Positions 1 to 13,140 of a stretch of DNA of 64,000 nt are shown here, in pieces. This stretch comes from Ulota crispa (lineage: Eukaryota > Streptophyta > Bryopsida > Orthotrichales > Orthotrichaceae): the NCBI GenBank assembly GCA_963920765.1, contig OY987243.1, positions 24,361,419 to 24,425,418 of the forward strand, read 5' to 3'. Position 1 is the stretch's first letter. Each line of letters begins with the position of its first letter. The position numbers and the translations under genes are program-made. Below the pieces are notes generated by a model, which was given only the letters and a program-made list of their open reading frames with translations, did no database searches and was not told where the DNA came from.

Positions 1-123
1 TTGCTCCAAAACATGTGTCATTTGAGTTTTGTATGAATAATTTATGAATATCAGTAATTTTGCAATTTTGTAGTTTAAGATTGTGTTAATATGAACTTAT
101 AAGTATCTCAATTCTTATAAGTC

Positions 124-149
124 AAGTGTTGGTGGAGTGACACCAACAC
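124..149. repeat. Short perfect hairpin
   Basis: An arm reading aagtgttggtg and its exact complement caccaacactt are separated by about five bases. It lies upstream of the first visible SKS exon, probably in an intron. The role is unknown. It may be the tip of an old foldback element. Confidence 0.5.
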
Positions 150-449
150 TTAGTACTAGATTCATAACATCACATTCAAATGTGATTTTTCCTTAAAGCT
201 AGTCAAGTTTGATCATTTTCTTAACCATATAGAAGGCCAAAGCATTTGGATGTTCATATTCCAAATTTTTCATTTCTTATTTCAATGAACAATTTCAAAA
301 TAGACATGCTTCTCTGATTTTGTTGTCACTAAATAACAACCAACTATTATTGAGCATGAAAAACTTTATTTATGAATTTTTTATATGCCATATGATGGTT
401 TCATGAATATGACTTTATAAAAATCCATGTGGTTAGTGGTGGTCTACAG

Positions 450-3400
450 GACTTGAGAACTTCATTGGAGAATGGTGAGCTTATTGGTCGCCCTGAAGGG
501 GTCCTCATTAATGGATATGGACCATACAATGGGATTGACCCAACAAGATGCTGGGTCCTTCCTGTGGATTGTGGTTAGTAGTTCACAATAATCCTTGCCA
601 TTGATACAAGTGTTTTAAGTAACTTGAACCAAAATATATTTGAGCATTGATATGTGTACCACACCCTTTGAACTACTGTACCACACCCTGGGGTAAATTT
701 TAGATTTCTACCATCAAAAAGTTGAATTTGAGAATTTTGAATTCAGATTTGGACTCAAAGACCATGCTTTAGTTTAGAACCATAAAAAAAGTTGCAATTC
801 AACAACACCCAATGAAAAAGTTTAGCTAGGAGAAAAGTGTTACTTTTACTTGTGTTTGTAAAAAAAGATAAGCTTTTTTAGTAGGTGTTGTAAAATTGCA
901 ACTTTTTTTATGGTTCTAGACTAAATTATGGTCTCTAAGTCCAAATTTGAATTTAAAATTCTCAAATTTAGCTTTTCAATGGTAAAAATCTAAAATTTAC
1001 CCTAGAAGTGTGGTACAGTAGTTCAAAAGGTGTGGTACACATATCAATTCCCAATATATTTATGCTTCAAGTCTAGGAAGTAAAAATTGTATTCATATGT
1101 GAAAGCCACCTATATACAAAGGAAAATTTCATGGATACCCTTAAAGTTTGCAATATTTTCATAGATATCTTTGCTTTTCCAAAAATTGCACAAATACCCT
1201 TGGACTGTAATTTTCAAGTATTTGTTTTGTTATGCAAGTTACTTTCTTCTCCCTTTGTGTGAAGGCTGCTTCTTTCTAGTTCTACATGCACACAAAGGGA
1301 GAAGGAAGTGGTGTGCATAATAGAACAAATGCCATAAAATTATGGTCTCTTCCATTGAAACCTAAGAATCTCATTGGTGTGAAGCCAAAAATTAGGACTT
1401 GGTGCATCACACTATGTCCCAAGTTCCACGTCTCAATACATTGCATTTTGTTTACATGGCAACAATTTTTGGTAGTTTTGGTGCCAAAAAAGGTGGGACT
1501 TCAGTCAAAGTCACTCAAAGTTTGGATTGCCCATTTTGCTACACTTGACTTTTTGCCCAAGTCCCACCAATATTATCACATAACATGTTCATGAATATCT
1601 TTTAGTACTCCTTCACACCATTAATAATCCAACAAAAGTTAGGATCATGCATTGAGGTGGGACTTGCACAAATGAGAAGGGGGACATAGTGTGAAGCACT
1701 ACTTTAGAGCACTAAGATCAAAGGCAAGATTTCTAATGTAAGATGATTCTGATGATGTTGGGGGTGGGGATTGTATTTTTTTTATTGGTGCTGCTAGGGA
1801 GTACATACCGATTGCGCATCTCCAACGTGGGGCTGAAAACGTCACTAAATTTCCGGATTCAGGGGCACCAGATGCTCTTGGTGGAGGCAGAGGGTGCGTA
1901 CACACAGCAGCGTTGGTTTGACACGCTGGACGTCCACGTGGGCCAATCCTATGCCGTTCTCATCACCGCTGACCAACCCGCCCGTGACTTCTTTGTGCTT
2001 GCTAGCCCGCGCTTTGAGAACGCCACCACCTTTGCCAACGCTGCTGGTGTGGCGCTCTTACACTACAGCGACTCGCGGACACTTGCCACCGAACCTCGAC
2101 CATTAGGCCCCGACCCTGACGACATCTGGTTCTCCCTTTCCCAAGCACGCTCCATCACGTAACATCCTCCTCCTCACTTCCCTTCCCCTAGGGATATTGT
2201 TTAAGCCCAATTCAGACTGGGAAGCAGTCAAGATTTAAGAGCATCTTATTGGTCGGTGCGGTGGGAGGGTATTGCCCACTAGAGCTTTCATGGTGAAGCA
2301 GATGACTAGTAGATGGAAACACTAAGTCATCACAAATTCCCGCCAAAATTAGAGAGAAGCTCACTTGTAGCGAACAAGATTTGGGGTCACCTTCCAAGGT
2401 GATTCCAAATCTTGTGCACTAGACAAAACACTTCCTCTCACTTCATGTGAGGTAAAGACAAAATCATGTTAAGTGAGAATATAAAGAATAAAAGTACACC
2501 TCCACTAGACTTCTGATGCTTGGTGTGAAAGCATTTACTTGACAAACAAATCCATGATTACATGGCAATTTCCCCTCCAAACTCTGCCAGATGAAGCACT
2601 AGACAAGAGTTTTTGTCTATTGACTTTGGACATCTTGGTCTAAACCGGGCCTAAAGTTTGATGAAAACGTGAGGTAAAAAAGACACCCTTGTGAGTTTGA
2701 AAGGAGGTTAACATGTAATTCATGTGATGATGAATACATCCTCCACAATTGAGAGTTCATTCACACAAAAGGAGAACTACAATCTTCAAGGGATGAGCAT
2801 GGAACAAAATAAGCTCACCTTCCTAGTGTGCAAGACATCACATACCCACAAACATTTGACCACAAAATACCAAATAGTGGTCAACTTTATGTAGTATTCA
2901 CTTTTTTTTTGCAAATGATAACTTCCATAGGCCGTCTATTGAATGTTTACAAAATTTTTAGAAATGTTTAGAAACATGACCACATCATATGGTGGTATGT
3001 GTGGGTGGGGGCAGGTGGAACTTGACGACTGGAGCCGCGCGGCTGAATCCACAGGGGTCATTCCACTACGGCAACATCACCCCATCCCAGACCTTTGTGT
3101 TACGGAACTCGGCCCCCGTCATTGACGGACGTCAACGCTTTGCAGTGAACAACATTTCGTTTGTGCCGACGACAACGCCATTGAAGCTGGCAGACTACTA
3201 CAACATCAGCACGGGTGTGTACACGTTGGACGGGTGGCCTGCGCTGTATGCCATGCCAGACTGGATGCCCTTGTTGGAACCCACACTGGCCACTGCCGTC
3301 GTGACCGGGCAGTACAAAGCCTTTGTGGAGATGGTGTTTGAGAATGCAGAAGCCACGCTGCAAAGCTGGCACTTGGATGGCTACGCTTTTTGGGTAGTTG

Positions 3401-6400
3401 GGTAATCTCACTACTCCACATCAAGGCTATATTTTTTGGCTTTCTAGTGCCAAATTGCACCCAAAAAAAATAGTCTAGCTAAAAAATGTAAAAAGAATGC
3501 AAAAAACTTGGATGAAATCGTCAAAAAGGCTTCAAATTTAAATAAAATCTAGATGAAATTGCCAAATTGTGGATGAAAACCACATTATAGACATGTAATA
3601 TGTACTAATGTGATACTTTCTATCAAAGATGTGGATGAATGTGGAAATTTGGAGCACCACTTTAACATTTTAAATTGCCACTTCCCCACTTCTTAAAAAA
3701 GAAAAAATAGCCCTGCTCCACATCCTTCTGCTTTTTGATTTAGGGAAATTTTGATGGATACCCCCAAAGTTTACCACATTTTTATAGATAGTTAGATACC
3801 CTTGATTTTTCAGAAATTGCACAAATACCCTTGGATCAACATCTTCAAACATTATTTTGTTGTGCATGTCATTTTCCTTCTTCCTTTGTACGCACACTGC
3901 TTCTTTTTTATTTCATTACACTCCCTTCTTCAACATTGGTCATGAAGAAAGTACAAACAAAACAAATAATTGCCTAAGATTTATGATCCAAGAGTATTTG
4001 TGCAATTTCTGAAATTCATCAGGGATGTCTGTACAAATACCGCAAACTTTAGGGGCATCCATCAAATTTTCCCTATTTCGTAATAACATGGTATAATAAC
4101 ATGGTATAGAAGGAAGGTAATCATGCTTTGTAAACAAGAATACAACAAAGTTAAAAAAGAAATAACCCTAACTCTTGGAATGTTGAAAAGGTAGCATGGA
4201 TCGTGGTCGATGGAGTAATACAAGCCGGAGCCAATATAACTTGGTTGATGCTATTGCTCGGTGTACCACCCAAGTACTTTCTATAACCCTCTTGTTATTT
4301 TTTAAGTTTTGGTTTGTATTATTCAAGTACTTTTTAAATCCCTCTTGTTTTTTGGTCTCAAGTTTTAGTTTGTTTGGTATCCATGGGAGTATATGCCCCT
4401 CATATCTCTAAGTATCTCAAATTAAACGTAAACGGCAAATATTTTGCCCCCTTGGGCGGTGAGGAATTAAAGATAAATCATTAGCATGCTTGACGTTTGC
4501 ATTTTTAATGAAGAATAAAGGGGAGCAGACTAAATCTCACAGTGGACTTAATGATTTTGAGACCTTGGTTCTGGGGTCATGATGATAAATTTCCTTTTAT
4601 TCACATGCTTAAAAACATAAGAGTTTAGAAACTTACCATGAAGTGTTGAATCTAGGAACTTTGAAATTCTGAGACCCCAATTTAGTTTAGGAACTCTAGA
4701 AGGGATTAAAATTTGACCAACTCCAAAATGGGTGCAAATTCTTATTTTTACTCTTGTTGGAAAAATAACTTTGCTGTGTTATCCATGCCCCAAAAACAAG
4801 GGTGTCATCGTCACTAAGTCCAATGTGAGTTTTAGTGAAATCCAATTAAAGGCCGATTATTAGTATTCTTGACATTTTGAGAAGAATAATTATACAATTT
4901 CAGTATTAGTCATTGGGCAATGGAAGGTGAAATAATGATCAATCTCTAAACTGGAGTGGCATAGGTGCTTAGCATTTCTATATTCATTCATGGCATGTTG
5001 TTACAATACGTGAGCTATAACTCTCAAAACCGCAATTTTTAACATGATGACCATCAATGGACGTTAAATACTATAATCAATTCCAGTTTGCAAGTGTCAA
5101 GTATATCTTAAAAAAATATGGTAATTTAACCAATTTCAAACTTTTTCTTTCGACAAATACAAAATCAATATCTATGTTTGATGATTTTGGGTCTTGATAA
5201 ACACTCACATTGTTGGTGTATACAAAAAGGTTTCTATAAGGAGTTCAAATAATTGACATACATTTTTAGGACATGGTCTCAAATCGACTAATTTCTTCAA
5301 CACAGATTTTTGTGTTGCGACATAGGAGAAGACTATTTTGATAATTCATGAGTTACACTCTTCAACAATAACTTAGTTGGTTATTCAACCCTTATCCAAG
5401 TCATTATATATAGAAAACTTGCCAATAGAAATCTTGCATGTAGAATCCAACGAATTTGTTAACAAGAGAGAAGAGAGAGGTGTGCGGGTGTGGTGGGGGT
5501 AGTTGGTAGGGAATGCTATTTTGTGAGCAGGATCCATGAGGTGTAAGCCGTGAGCCTATAATTTTTGTCAAAATACATAATTTCACCTATAATCATATAC
5601 ATAGGGTCTCGTAATTGTGCACTTTCTTTTATCTTTTGAAAAATTTGTCATTTTTTTAGTTTTTTTCATTGATTTTGAGCTCAAAATCAATTCCCTCTCA
5701 CCAAATAGCAACTCATTGCTCACATGCTTACCATTTTATGTTCAAAAAATAGCATTGTTTGGTAGTTGGCTAGGGTCAAATTAACCAATTGCATGAAACC
5801 AATGACACAACTTCCATGACAAACACCAAAACACTAAGTGGGGGCAAAAGACCCAAATTTTGTACGAACTTAGGCACAAGGTAACAAATGGCACAAAAAC
5901 CCACTTGCTAAACCCCACTTAGAAAGCCATGTTCAGAGAATTCATGTGTATATAGAAAAAAAAGGAGGCTTAAGGGGCTACTTGTCTAATCAACAAATCA
6001 AGTAGTTTTAGTGACACAATTTCCTTGACAAACCTAGAAGAACCAAGAGGCAAAGATGCCAAGTTTTTCATTGAAAAGTTAGAGCATCTTCATCCTTACT
6101 TGCCAAATCTGATGGGCTAAAAGTTTTTTTTTTTTTTGAAGAACCCTCAAAGTTCTTGTCCCCTACCCTTGCTCACCATATGTGTCCCAAATCAATTGAT
6201 TGTTCATCAAGTAGAATGTAGGATAAAGGCATAAAGCTCACTAAACTTAGGATGAATAGTGTTTGCAAGGGCCATTGTTTAACACACTCAAATTGAGTGT
6301 CACGAGAATATTTTGAGGAGACCAAAGCAATTATCATCTAAGCAAGTGTCACACCCTTAGAGTATCTCTAGCGCTGCACTTCAAACTTGACACTTCAAGC

Positions 6401-7096
6401 AATAATATATATTTTTGAACTACCCTCAAATTTTTATTCTCCACCCTTGCTTGTCAAATGTGCCACATAAATAGTCATTTGACCATGCACCAAGGGATAT
6501 TTAAAATAAAGCTCACTAAACTAAGGATATATAATGTTTTGAAGGCCATTGCCTGACACACTAGGATAGAGTGCCATGAGAGAATTTTGAAGAGCTTGAA
6601 ACACATATTATCCATGCATGAAGGGTGTCAAACCCTAGGAGAGCAATGTTGGAGATGCTCTTAGCATGGAAAGGTAGAAATGCGTACATTTTGTCTTTTA
6701 TCGCACAAAAGTAAAAGTTTTGTGTATTTTTTTCAACATATGAAAATGAGAGTGGGACTTCTTGTATATATTTTGTAGGTTTTTCCGCGCTCTTGGACGG
6801 CCATAATGGTGATGCTGGACAATGTGGGCATTTGGAATTTGAGGGCGGAGAATTTGCAACGGCAATACTTGGGCCAAGAGTTGTATATACGAGTGGTCAA
6901 CCCCCAATTGGTCCCTTTAAACAGCCCCTTTGCCGAGACCCCCATTCCTGACAATGTCATGTATTGTGGCTGGCTTGCTTACAAACAACAAAACCAGTGC
7001 GTTACCTATTCTTTCTTCCCCTCATCCCCTTACTTCACATCACACCTTTCTTCATCATCATTGAAATTTCAAAAAGAAAAAAACAAAGGAAAATAG
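450..7096 (+). CDS. SKU5-similar (SKS) multicopper-oxidase-like protein, 5'-partial
   Basis: SKS proteins are secreted, three-cupredoxin relatives of laccase and ascorbate oxidase with roles in directional cell growth and the wall. I see five exons: 450-573, 1798-2158, 3015-3401, 4195-4273 and 6779-7096. All are flanked by AG/GT and every phase closes, giving 422 residues. The N-terminal ~130-170 residues lie left of the window. Family landmarks in order are GVLINGYGPYNGID, SLNFRIQGHQMLLVEAEG, LNPQGSFHYGNITPSQTF, SWHLDGYAFWVVG, RCTTQVFPRSWTAIMVMLDN and NLRAENLQRQYLGQELYIRV. The laccase HCH copper cluster is replaced by DNVGIWN, as is usual in SKS proteins, so no oxidase activity is expected. 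The exons are visibly GC-richer than the introns, which are long (1224, 856, 793 and 2505 nt) and hold repeat elements. The tail after residue motif AYKQQNQ is unlike the family, and a further splice there is possible. The family call is secure; the last ~30 residues are not. Confidence 0.9.
642..1052. mobile_element. Mutator-like foldback MITE, 9-bp TSD
   Basis: Two long arms (about 646-800 and 890-1048) are inverted copies of each other. They begin attgatatgtgtaccacacc and end with its complement. The element is flanked by the 9-bp direct repeat aatatattt (633-641 and 1053-1061), and its ends carry terminal G/C. A 9-bp TSD with long TIRs is the mark of Mutator-like elements. There is no coding capacity. 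It sits in the first visible SKS intron. Confidence 0.7.
1120..1345. mobile_element. Family A (hAT-like) MITE, left half
   Basis: Begins aggaaaatttcatggatacc and continues through a block containing aaaattgcacaaataccctt, shared with copies near 3742, 39483, 47968 and 50394. Only the left arm is clear. The right arm appears replaced by the family C element that follows. It lies in the SKS intron 574-1797. Confidence 0.6.
1350..1695. mobile_element. Family C repeat, one orientation
   Basis: A segment with the words gaatctcattggtgtgaagcc, ttaggacttg and gccaaaaaaggtgggacttc matches the reverse complement of 7400-7570 over its length. It ends near a gtgggac/gggggacat motif close to the SKS acceptor at 1797. 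It is a dispersed non-coding repeat. Its boundaries are approximate. Confidence 0.55.
2236..2960. other. SKS intron 2, repeat-derived
   Basis: The start carries agagcatcttattggtc, which resembles the left end of the Tourist-like family B elements. I cannot identify a matching right end. A short hairpin around 2376-2412 pairs aagatttgggg-type arms. No coding or RNA gene is seen. Confidence 0.35.
3742..4074. mobile_element. Family A (hAT-like) MITE, complete
   Basis: A full-length copy: agggaaattttgatggatac at the left, and its inverted partner ending atccatcaaattttccct at the right, about 333 bp. The interior contains the family words ttgcacaaataccctt and aacattggtcatga. It lies within SKS intron 3. 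No TSD is convincing for this copy. Confidence 0.65.
6082..6356. mobile_element. Family B (Tourist-like) MITE, right end lost
   Basis: Starts TTA then gagcatcttcatcc. The interior (cacccttgctcacc, aagctcactaaactta, gtgccacgag-type words) matches the complete copy directly after it. The right terminus is missing, so it abuts the second copy. It lies in SKS intron 4. Confidence 0.6.
6360..6660. mobile_element. Family B (Tourist/PIF-Harbinger-like) MITE
   Basis: The left end gagtatctctagcg and right end gttggagatgctc are imperfect TIRs flanked by TTA on both sides. This is the target-site pattern of PIF/Harbinger-derived Tourist MITEs. It is about 301 bp with no coding capacity. It is close to the SKS acceptor at 6778. 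Confidence 0.7.
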
Positions 7097-7221
7097 AAAG
7101 AAAAGAAAGAAAGAAAAGAGAGAAAAAAATATCAATTACATCGTACATTTTTTGTACATCTCTTCATACATTATAGAGATTTTTGTTTATTTGAACTCAT
7201 ATTAAGGAAGGCGGCTCTTGC

Positions 7222-7581
7222 TACGTCCCACATCCCATCTTTGCAATTAAGTTACACCTTGATGCAAGATAACAAATTCATTGGGTTAGTAAGGGCAAAA
7301 AGGAATAGAAGAAGGTAGTCATGAACATTTTATGACATAAATAAATAAATAAATAAATAAATAAAAACTATTGGTAGGGCTTTAGTTGAAAGTTGAGTCT
7401 AGCAAAATGGTTGATCCAAAATATTGAGTGAAGTCCCACCATTTTTGGCGCCAGAACTTTACAAATGCTTTCATGTTGTAAGAAACCAAGATGAGGGACA
7501 TGGGACATATTGTGAAGAGTCAAGTCCTAGCTTTTGGTTCTACACCAATAGAATCTCAAATTTTAGTGGGATGTGGGACAG
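7222..7581. mobile_element. Family C repeat with (AAAT)n inside
   Basis: The ends acgtcccacatccca and tgggatgtgggac are inverted. The interior matches the reverse complement of 1350-1695. A pure tetranucleotide run of ataa/aaat lies at about 7339-7365. It follows the SKS stop codon directly. Confidence 0.55.
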
Positions 7582-8182
7582 TCTGAATAACCATTGACTG
7601 TTGTTAACTGTTGTTCTTAGCATTACAATTAGTAAATGAAACACTTGAATATGGGGTTCCTCATATTTTGAAACCTCATTGTAATGTTAACAATGCATTC
7701 CGTCTCAATGGAATGCATTGAATTTAAGTAGATTTCACCAAGTGAAATGCAAAGATGCCACTTTGGCTGTAGGAAAAAAAAATGTATGTTTGTTATGAGT
7801 AGTAAAATCCCAATTGGGATAGGGCATTCCTGGGTTTCAGGGCAGTTGCCTTAAACAAACCTAAAGAATGCCTTCCACTTGTGGTATTTTACTATGCATT
7901 ACGCTTTTTCTATAATCCCATAAGTTAGTAAAAAGATGGGAATAATCAACTTTTGATGTAGAAGGTGTAGATTGAAAAGTTTTTTTCAAATGAAAGTTTG
8001 ATCATAAACAAAGAAAAAATCATGGTAAAAAGGTTTGTTCATTGGTTTACTAACAAACATAACTTTGGCATAATCAGTGACATCTATGATCATTAAGGGA
8101 TAATGACCCTAAATTGTAGGCCATGAATAGTTGTGGTTGATTGTTGGGGTCAATTGTATATGGAATTCATCACTATATTGTG
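7582..8182. other. Intergenic, nothing recognised
   Basis: AT-rich sequence with no open frame of note, no RNA gene and no clear repeat ends. Confidence 0.5.
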
Positions 8183-8443
8183 CCGCTAGAAGAAAAACCT
8201 GTCATAAATTATTGGTTCATAATAAAAATCGCAGGTGTACACAACAATTGTAATTGAGTCGTCTAATACGCATTGTGTACTGTAATCTGATTGTAGATTT
8301 GGCACTTCTCATCCAGACTCTTCACTACCAATAGTGGAGCCATTGGATGAGAAGTGCCTAATCTGCTATCAGGTTACAATAATCATTTTGAATGTATACA
8401 ATGTTATGAACTAATTATTTAGAACACATTTTTTACTAGTGCG
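8183..8443. mobile_element. CACTA-like short foldback with internal stem
   Basis: The ends cgctagaagaaaaa and tttttactagtgcg are inverted. In the middle, ggcacttctcatcca (8301-8315) pairs with tggatgagaagtgcc (8344-8358). The loop itself contains cactaccaatagtg. Resembles the small elements at 10578 and 13453. Confidence 0.5.
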
Positions 8444-9038
8444 TTTAGTTCACAAAAAGAAAAAAGGTGCATAATATGAATTTTACCTAAATTCAAAGTT
8501 ATTTTCTTTGATTCAAATCAATATCAAAATAACAATAAAAATCAAAGTTAGTGCATGCTTACGTTAATATACATGATTATAGAGACATTTTATTGAAAAA
8601 TAAAAACTAAACAATAGTTATAGTTGATAACATTCTGGTTTGATTTGTGCAGAAATTCAGGATCACAAGTAATATTTGGCATCAGTATTTATATTTGTTT
8701 AGGTGTTATTCATTTCATGTCTATTATTTTTTACAGGATATGACATCTATTGTTAAACATTTTATTAAATCTGTTTTTTCCTTGATTCATTTGGTTTAAT
8801 AATTTACAAAATGCATGGATGATCTGATTTGATGATTTTATGCAAACCATGCAAATTAGGTTTGATTAACAAATTGAGACAAAATTTGGTGAAATTTGGG
8901 AAATAAAAAGAATGCAATCAAAATAAGAAATAGTGCAATTGTTCACAGCATGCTGTGTTTATCTAAATGCATTCATGTTCCAAATCCAAAAGTAATAATC
9001 CATGTGCAAAACATTGAAAGATCTCTTGATGTTTTGTA

Positions 9039-9618
9039 CTCCCTCTGTTTCTAAAAGAAACCTAGATTCATGCTTTTTTTTTATGTTTAAAAAAAAACCC
9101 TTGTTTGCCTCTTGAGTTGATTTTTAAAGAAAAGAATCCTACGCTTATCTCTAAAATGAAATTAACTACTTAGCATGTTTGGTGATATTTTTTAGGCTTT
9201 TTATGGTCACTGATTGCTAATGTTAGCATGACAAACTTGATTTAGTGATTTTTGTTTGTAAATTTTGCCTATCATTAAGTTAGAACCATCAATAATATCA
9301 ACAAAAAGATTTGGTTTTTTTTATAGATGGGACTACTTGGGCAATTAGGCTAACTTGTTCTTTACTTACAATTGCATTGACGCACTTCATATCAATCATT
9401 TTTCTAACCATTTGTGACAATAACAAAACACTTGAAATTTCAAAACTTTGGTACTAATTTTCTCTCCTTTTTAAAAAACCTTAGTTCTAGAAATATAATA
9501 ATTAAGTTTGGAATGGTTTAAGCCTAATATCCAATAACTTCCAAATACAATTTAATGTTAATATTCCTTAATTCCTCACAAATTCTCAAATACCGGTTTC
9601 TTTCAAAAACAGAGGAAG
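9039..9618. mobile_element. Stowaway/mariner-like element, degenerate
   Basis: The left end ctccctctgtttctaaaag follows TA. The right end tttcaaaaacagaggaag is its imperfect complement but is followed by TT, not TA. There is no transposase. About 580 bp of AT-rich interior. Confidence 0.55.
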
Positions 9619-10164
9619 TTTCTCCTATATGCAAAAGCATCAAGAGATAGATGGAATATGTCAAAAGACTTATGAAAAATATTGCTAGATCTAAACAAAA
9701 CTTTCCATAGATCTAAGTAAAACACCAAGAGATCAACATAAAACATCAAAAAGGTTTATGGGAAGCTTTAGAAGATTTGAAAACAAAATTCAAAAAAAAA
9801 TTGCAAATTGTCAAGAAATCTATGTCCCTCAACATCTCAACATTGGGAGATATCCTTGTGTTTTGTAAATAAAATAAGAGTTGCATGAATGTTTCAATTT
9901 TTTGTTGAATATGACATTAATAACTGATAAAGATTTCATGATATTGAAAGTACCTAAGACAAGACGCTTGAAGAAGCAAGCATAATTAAATTAAAATCGA
10001 CAAGAAGCATCATGTACTCCATTTGTTCATTTTGAAGTATATCATTCAATGTTGGAACTTGATTTACTAGCTTCATATTTTTTAGGATTTAGAGTTGTGG
10101 ATTTATTATTTAGGTTGGGATTGAAATATCCACTTTTTTTTTGGCTTCAACAACATTAAATCTA

Positions 10165-10785
10165 TATAAAAAGTCATCAAACTTTTTTGGAAAATTTTGA
10201 GCTCTCAAAGAGCCCCCAATATTTGACCAAGCAAGCTATTATTTGGAACTAGGATTGCTAGCGTGAGTATGGAAAAAATGACACGTATCTATTGCTATCT
10301 TTTATGAAGGACCTCAATCACATGCACAATCTATAACAACACCAAAGGTATTGCATTGATAAAATATGTAAATGTACTCATTAGTTAATATCCAAGTACT
10401 TCATTCATCTATTCAAATAGAGTAAAATAGAATATATATAATCCAATTGTACATTTGTATCCATACTTTTGTCAAGTTGGGATGGCATAACAATATAAAT
10501 TTCAAGGTTGCATTGAATTCAAAGGGTGGATGGAAATAGGGGATTAGCAATTTGTTTGTTTTATAAGTACATATCTCCACTAGAAGTAAAAAGTGTCCTA
10601 AACAACTAGTTCACAACAATTACAAATGTCCTAAACAACTAAACAATGACTCAATAACACTTTTTTAGGACATTTGTAGTTGTTAGGACCAGTTATTTAT
10701 TGCTTGTTTTCTTCTAGTGTCTTAAGATCCTTTTTGAGACTTTGGAGGAGGCCCTTTGAGGGCTCAAAATTTTCCAAATGTGTGA
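10165..10785. repeat. Inverted arms around a CACTA-like element
   Basis: The arm ggaaaattttgagctctcaa (about 10188) is inverted at about 10757-10777 (ttgagggctcaaaattttcc). Between them sits the element at 10578-10719. Probably a foldback element carrying a nested insertion. The outer ends are not defined. Confidence 0.45.
10578..10719. mobile_element. CACTA-like mini foldback
   Basis: Starts cactagaagtaaaa and ends ttttcttctagtg. The interior carries repeated gtcctaaacaacta and its complement. 142 bp, non-coding. The CACTA/TAGTG termini suggest a CACTA (En/Spm) derivative. No 3-bp TSD is seen. Confidence 0.5.
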
Positions 10786-10789
10786 AGAA

Positions 10790-13140
10790 CAATTCTTGCC
10801 CATTTTCATAATGAATAAAACACATATCTAAATATACATCAACTAGCAATAGTATTTGAGATATTTTGGTAGATAACTTTTTGTGCTTTGCATCTTATTT
10901 ACATCATAAAAACCTCACTAGATTGCTTTCTTGAAATCAGTTTCCATGTATTTTTTTATACCACCATGCCTAATGCTTTCCTTTGTTCGTTTTGTAGGTT
11001 GTACATTAGCACCTAAAGGATGTTTGTGATCGACATTTTTTATTTTTGAGTTTGCATTTGATTTTTGAAGTGTAAATGGAAGTAAAGTGCATACCAAATT
11101 TGAAATAGAGTGTGAATGCATGGTCAATTGTCTTGTGAATAGATATTAACATTCTTATTTTACTTGCAGCAGAATTTAGATTTGACTTCCCTTGCAATGT
11201 CTTTGTTTTTTTTGTTGTATACGTTTTATGTTAATAATATGTGTGCCTCCAATCAAATAGATTGAGGAAGGCAATATTCTATGTATGTTTGATTATTGAT
11301 CCTGGCTTGGAGATAGCAAGATTGATGTGTTTAATCTTTAGTTTGTGAATGTGATTATTGTAACTCATTTGACTTGTGACAGAGGCAATGGCCGATTTGA
11401 CTCAGTGAGTGAGTGTGCAGATTATAGACAGCAAGTGATGCTTGAGAAGCCCGTGAGAGGTAACAAAGGCTATAATCTCATTTATATACTTGTTCATAGA
11501 AGTAGAGGCTATAGTCAGTAAGAGTGTTTCAGGGATTGAGAGCTTAAGGCAATAGCTGACTGATAATTCATGAATGAATGCCTTGCTGGTGGCAAGATGC
11601 AATATTGAACTAATGTTAATCAAAAGCAACAGACAGAGAGAGAATTAACTTGAGAGAAGTTGCTCCAGATCATTGTCAAGGTTATTAGCAGATATCATGC
11701 GAGTGTTTCCGAGAGAGAATGCTTAAGGCAATTGACTAAGTTGTGATTGCAAACTCAATGCACAAATTCATTTAAAGAAGTGAGATGCTTCTAAGAGAAA
11801 TAGTATTATATTAGAGTGGTTAATAATTATGATTGAAGCTTGTGAGGATGTAGCCTAGGTTGTTAAACTTGAGAGAAAGGCTATAGTCTGATTGTGATGA
11901 TGGAGATGATTTAATGTGATGCATGAGTAAAAGATGATGATGGTCATGATTTGAGAGTGATTCTCTGCATATGCCTTTTTACGATTGAATATTGGAACAA
12001 AGGAGAATAGCTATAGCTTGGAGCGTGAAGCATAAGTAGGAGATTATAAATTAATAGCTAAGTACCAGTTCTTATAAAATTGTGAACACTACAAGTGAAA
12101 GAAGATGGCGATTGAATATATTATTATTTTTTATTCTTGTAGTGATTATAGGATAGTTTATGTGATAGAAACTAAAGCAATAGAACATAGATTCAATGAT
12201 TTGAGATAGAATTGAACTAGCTATTGACTGATTGCAATGTCTATTAACTGAGATAGAGATAGAATGGAGATGTTCTACAGAATCCGTATGATTGAATAGC
12301 TTATACAATGTATAATGGAAATCAAAGACTATAAACAAGTGAAGAGAAGAATATTGAATTGATTATCTCTTTACCTAAATCCCTTCTGGGTAGGCCATAG
12401 ACGTGCTGATACAAATTGTGGTTTAGTATGGAAAATAATCAAATTGATTATATATGGTTACTCAATGATGCAATTAAGTTACCAATGCAAGGTTTATGAC
12501 AGACAATACTTTGCCAGACCATAGCCTTGTCAAAAGGATAAGACATTAAAGGAATGACAATTGCCTCGGACTACTTGATTACTGATTGAGACAATTGCCA
12601 AAGATTATTGCATGTGTTTGTTTGATGAATGTTAATTTCCCTAATCCCACTTTCAATTCTTGATAGAATTACAACATTTGCATGGGATTGCATACATATT
12701 TAATGGACTGATTATCAGTTACTGGAATCCACATATGGGAGGTGAGCACAAGTCCATTCATTCCAATTTCTAAAGTGATAAACCTTTGTCATAACCTTAT
12801 TCTTACATTTCCTTAATTAAGTGTTATTTACCTTATATTTGACCTTAGTTTACAAACTTTAGCTATTTCAGACTTTCCTTGAACAAATTCGGTGTTAGCT
12901 TGTCTTGGTGTTTTGCAAAACTAGTCATCTAACTATTACTACAATGTTGCTATATTGTATAGGCTCTCATGTGTTGTATACAAATGGGATATTTGGGTAG
13001 CACATGAATCCTATTGGAGTTGTAAATTTTAAGCTAAGTAATAAACATACTACTGGTTAGCTGGGATTTTTTGGGAATTTTTTGACATTTATCATAAAAC
13101 CATTTTTTCAAACACTAAATGGCCTTGGTATGAATACAAC
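10790..13140. other. Intergenic, degenerate internal repeats
   Basis: No gene recognised. From about 11380 to 12350 the sequence repeats diverged words such as gagtgtttc, gcttaaggcaat and aggctatagtc at roughly 180-bp spacing. This suggests an old tandem or a decayed element. The many short open frames here match nothing I know. Confidence 0.4.

Noticed and set aside
11402..12338. Serine/leucine-rich - strand frames
   Set aside because: They fall in degenerate repeats and match nothing.
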